Origin: Paracoccaceae bacterium
GTDB lineage: Bacteria > Pseudomonadota > Alphaproteobacteria > Rhodobacterales > Rhodobacteraceae
Assembly: GCA_028150825.1 (NCBI GenBank)
Contig: JAOGIM010000018.1
Location: forward strand, 1-38,192
DNA length: 38,192 bases
Direction of reading: 5' to 3'
Position numbers and translations under genes: made by a program. This document shows, piece by piece, positions 34,789 to 38,192 of this stretch (the stretch's first letter is position 1; every line of letters begins with the position of its first letter). Under the pieces are notes generated by a model. It saw only the letters and a list, made by a program, of their open reading frames with translations, did no database searches and was not told the DNA's origin.

Positions 34789-36187
34789 CAATCAAACCAA
34801 ATTTACGAAGTTTTACATAAAGACTTTGACGAGAGAGTCCCAGCATTTCTGCTGCTGCTGCACGATTGTTTTTTGTCATTACAATTGCAGTTTCAATGCA
34901 CATTTTTTCAATCATATCGTTAGTCTCACCAACGATCTCTTTTAATGTAGCGGACCCAACAAGCTCGACAATGCTCGAGTTCGAGGGTGTTTGCGACTGA
35001 TCTGGCCTTGGTCGGAGTGTTTCAGCTCGATTAGCATCACGAATCACAAATGCTACGAGAGGTCGACTGGCAGTTCCTAAATGGGCAACGGATGCCTCAA
35101 CACTTAACTTAGCTCCAAATTCATTTCGAATTTCGGTGGCATAAATCCGTACCTGCCCACTTCGAACCACGTTATCCAACATCAAAGCGAGGTCTATCTG
35201 CCCACGTGAAAGAAAATTAGCTAGACTGCGCCCTTGGATTTTTGGGAGGCTGGGTGCATTTATAAGGTCAAGAAAACCATTATTGGCAACTTCTATTACG
35301 CCGTTAGCCTGCGTAAACACAATTGCGTCAGAACCGGCCTGATAAAGCGATAAAAGATTTTTGGAAAGATCGTCATCTTTAACTACTTTTTGTTCATCTG
35401 TTTCAAGTCTACACAGAATGAAACGCTCACCTGCAGATCGAAATGCTGAAGGACTAAGCCTTACCTCACTATTGCTACGTTCTAGTGCACCTCTGATTTC
35501 GACAGCAGGTTCAGATTCTGATGCGTTTAGTAAACTATCTAGAAACTCGCCAGTTCTGCGATTCTTAAAATGACTAGCAAAGATTGAGCCTTGTAACGTA
35601 TCTATATCTTCACCCAATATTTCCGCTGCCACTGCGTTTGCTTCTTTAATGCGCCCGTCTGAAGCGGATAGAAAAACAATTGCATCCCGTGTCTGTGATA
35701 GCAACATTCTAAAGCGCGCATCAAATTTTCTGCTTTCCTCATAACCGCGTTCCATTGCGATTTGGGCTTTGACTAATTGTTGCTGTGTCTCCGCCAAAGA
35801 TCTTAGGTCTCTGCCTAACATCAAAACAGTGTCCTGAGCCCCAACGCGGTGAATGCTATAACTGACTGGAAATTTCCAGACGGCATTGTCTTGATGGTTT
35901 AGCTCTACTGAACGTAAAACACTTTTGCCGTTTGAGATTTTTTCAAACACTGTATCAAATTTTGGTAGGCAGTCAGGTGTCAAAAACTCTCGGATTGAGC
36001 GGCCTTGCCAGTGATCTAAATTTCCTAAGCCTCTTTCAGCTTCGTTCACAAGTATTGATAGGATCTTCCCATCAAGCTTTAAAAATAGCGCAATATCGGA
36101 TCCCGCAGCAAGAATGCTCCCGAGGTATTCTGGCTCGATCATCGGAACAGAACCAAAGTCCCAAAATTTAGATTGGCTGGTTTTCAT
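34778..36187 (-). CDS. ppsR: Photosynthesis repressor PpsR (CrtJ)
   Basis: PpsR represses bch, crt and puc genes under oxygen and high light by binding TGT-N12-ACA. The 469-residue protein has an N-terminal domain (about 1-130), a Q-linker helix (LAETQQQLVKAQIAMERGYE, 131-150), PAS domains at about 155-260 and 275-385, and a Fis-type helix-turn-helix (NNRAAAAEMLGLSRQSLYVK, about 440-459). C259 and C430 sit where the Rhodobacter protein has its redox-active cysteines (C251, C424), so thiol sensing seems kept. ppsR overlaps the aerR stop as TAATG. Confidence 0.97.
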   Translation of the reverse strand: MKTSQSKFWDFGSVPMIEPEYLGSILAAGSDIALFLKLDGKILSILVNEAERGLGNLDHWQGRSIREFLTPDCLPKFDTVFEKISNGKSVLRSVELNHQDNAVWKFPVSYSIHRVGAQDTVLMLGRDLRSLAETQQQLVKAQIAMERGYEESRKFDARFRMLLSQTRDAIVFLSASDGRIKEANAVAAEILGEDIDTLQGSIFASHFKNRRTGEFLDSLLNASESEPAVEIRGALERSNSEVRLSPSAFRSAGERFILCRLETDEQKVVKDDDLSKNLLSLYQAGSDAIVFTQANGVIEVANNGFLDLINAPSLPKIQGRSLANFLSRGQIDLALMLDNVVRSGQVRIYATEIRNEFGAKLSVEASVAHLGTASRPLVAFVIRDANRAETLRPRPDQSQTPSNSSIVELVGSATLKEIVGETNDMIEKMCIETAIVMTKNNRAAAAEMLGLSRQSLYVKLRKFGLIAKD

Positions 36188-36963
36188 TAGGAAGCTCTTT
36201 CAATGCCTTGGAGGGCTGGTTTTTTTCTAATTGCGCTGCTTAGGGCAACATCGACTTCATTAGTTATTAAATCTACGTCGATTTCGTGGTGATCATCTTC
36301 TTTCAACAGGTCAATAATTGGGCCACCCAAAACCATTGTGGGAAGGTCGATAACGTTAGATTTCAGTAACGTGGCTACTTTTTTAACATCTTCAAAGGCC
36401 ACCATGCACGAGCAGGAAAACAGTATTAGCTGATAATCCCCTGCTTCTGCTGTTTCCAAAAGTGCCTTGTCGGAAGCGCCTATCATAACATTAACTGAGT
36501 ACCCTCGTCGGCGAAGCTGGTCTGCAAGAACAAGCGGGCCCAGTGTATGATCATCACTTTGACATACTATAAGGAAAATACCTTCTTCGTCTGACTTAAA
36601 AGTGGCGTCTCCCCAGCGCAGTGAAAGTCTTTTTAGCAATCCTTGAAGTCTTACTGTTCCGAGGCTGACCTGGCCAAAACTTCGCAGGCTTTCCATCCAC
36701 CCATCGCCCAAGATGCGTGCAGCATCAGGAATACAGCAATCGATAAGCAGCTCCTGTGAAACACCACGCCTTAGCAAAGCATCAAGAACATCATCAGGTT
36801 CGTAAGTACCATCTGTAGTGGTCATGTTCGCAAGCCACACAGATGTTTCTACAACACTCTTTCGGCTTTCTGCGGGTGACTTTCTCCCAAGTCCCTCAAT
36901 TACTAATCTAGCTAGTTCTTCAACTTGCAAAGAACCCTCATTAAAAAATTCATTCCCAGACAT
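36187..36963 (-). CDS. aerR: Cobalamin-binding antirepressor AerR/PpaA
   Basis: AerR (PpaA) binds B12 and heme-type ligands and relieves PpsR/CrtJ repression, adding light or cobalamin control. The 258-residue protein has an N-terminal helical domain and a B12-binding Rossmann domain from about residue 125. QSDDHTLGPLVLADQLRRRG holds the histidine (about H139) that would be the lower ligand of cobalamin. VLGGPIIDLL is the later glycine-rich loop. I choose the ATG at 36963, spaced 7 bases from GGAAA; a GTG two codons earlier touches that site. First gene of the leftward operon. Confidence 0.93.
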   Translation of the reverse strand: MSGNEFFNEGSLQVEELARLVIEGLGRKSPAESRKSVVETSVWLANMTTTDGTYEPDDVLDALLRRGVSQELLIDCCIPDAARILGDGWMESLRSFGQVSLGTVRLQGLLKRLSLRWGDATFKSDEEGIFLIVCQSDDHTLGPLVLADQLRRRGYSVNVMIGASDKALLETAEAGDYQLILFSCSCMVAFEDVKKVATLLKSNVIDLPTMVLGGPIIDLLKEDDHHEIDVDLITNEVDVALSSAIRKKPALQGIERAS

Positions 36964-37196
36964 CTTCACTTTCCAATAAATCCGATAGAGGGGTTTAGAG
37001 ATGTCGTTTGGCTAACTCTAACGGACTGCATTTTCAGTTTTCCGTATATTTGGCTAAAAGTCAAAAGGAATACGAATCGGCGATAAAAATTAAAGCTGTC
37101 AAAATAATTATATGAAGTTGTCACTTGGCTCCCCCCCACTCTTTCGCGCTCTTTGAAGTAACCCTACAATTAAAATGCGCCGTTGTCATTTAAAAA

Positions 37197-37214
37197 TGTA
37201 AGTTTTAATTGACA
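37197..37214. promoter_or_regulatory. PpsR/CrtJ binding box at bchF
   Basis: TGTAAGTTTTAATTGACA: perfect TGT-N12-ACA. Its last six bases are TTGACA, the consensus -35 hexamer, so bound repressor would exclude RNA polymerase. This is the arrangement known for bch promoters in Rhodobacter. Confidence 0.8.
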
Positions 37215-37238
37215 CTTTTTGGTCTAAGCGCTTACGGT
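37209..37238 (+). promoter_or_regulatory. Sigma-70-type promoter for bchF
   Basis: Consensus -35 TTGACA (37209-37214), then an 18-base spacer to a poor -10, TACGGT (37233-37238). The weak -10 is the less certain half. The start would lie near 37245, leaving a leader of about 23 bases. Confidence 0.5.
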
Positions 37239-37267
37239 GGAGTGGGAAAATACGTGAGGAGTCGCCA

Positions 37268-38192
<925 letters not shown>

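Larger units (their letters stand above)
36964..37267. other. Divergent aerR / bchF control region
   Basis: About 300 AT-rich bases without a gene, serving as promoter region for both aerR (leftward) and bchF (rightward). It contains the PpsR box and -35 listed below. I see no second full TGT-N12-ACA. On the aerR side no clear promoter stands out. Confidence 0.7.

Noticed and set aside
37184-37201. Second PpsR box at TGTCATTTAAAAATGTAA
   Set aside because: The right half is TAA, not ACA; only the overlapping box at 37197 is complete.

Overview
The window is a low-GC stretch of an alphaproteobacterial chromosome. It most resembles a marine aerobic anoxygenic phototroph of the order Rhodobacterales (Roseobacter group). 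Three blocks support this: an origin-proximal gene order typical of that group (timA/fxsA/secB/dnaQ/coaE/aroE/maf, then rho/mnmE/mnmG/rsmG/parA/parB, then hemW/rdgB/rph/hrcA/grpE), one arm of a bacteriochlorophyll gene cluster with aerR and ppsR, and a form II CO-dehydrogenase-type operon. I cannot assign genus or species from the sequence alone.

Layout. 0.3-1.1 kb: dapD (lysine/peptidoglycan synthesis), minus strand. 1.2-4.9 kb: minus-strand molybdenum hydroxylase operon coxS-coxL-coxM, closed by a clear intrinsic terminator; CoxL has the form II active-site loop. 5.0-6.2 kb: a small unknown gene and an Smr-domain gene. 6.2-6.7 kb: a gap where relatives, as I recall them, carry mltA. 6.7-11.2 kb: timA (minus), fxsA and secB (plus), then the overlapping minus-strand chain maf-aroE-coaE-dnaQ.

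11.23-11.74 kb holds no convincing gene. It is very AT-rich and carries at least four DnaA-box-like 9-mers plus a CtrA-like site, and the genes on both sides point away from it. I interpret it as the chromosomal origin oriC. To its right, rho, mnmE, mnmG, rsmG, parA and parB run outward. Two parS sites (one perfect 16-mer, one with a single mismatch) lie inside the 5' ends of rsmG and mnmG, so the whole ParABS system is present beside the origin.

18.6-25.8 kb: hemW-rdgB-rph (minus), the heat-shock pair hrcA-grpE (plus) and mutS (minus). 25.9-30.8 kb: maeB (malic enzyme fused to a phosphotransacetylase-like domain), a ribokinase-family kinase, and a translationally coupled pair of a class IV aminotransferase and a sulfotransferase-like protein.

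30.8-38.2 kb: photosynthesis genes. aerR-ppsR-bchG-bch2-bchP-idi run leftward with start/stop overlaps at most junctions, and bchF-bchN (cut by the window end) run rightward. Perfect TGT-N12-ACA boxes, the target of the PpsR repressor, lie in front of bchF (over a consensus -35 element) and immediately in front of bchG. The encoded repressor PpsR and its cobalamin-binding antirepressor AerR therefore probably control their neighbours by oxygen and light. The cluster edge lies about 19 kb from the proposed origin.

No tRNA, rRNA, insertion sequence or CRISPR array was recognised.
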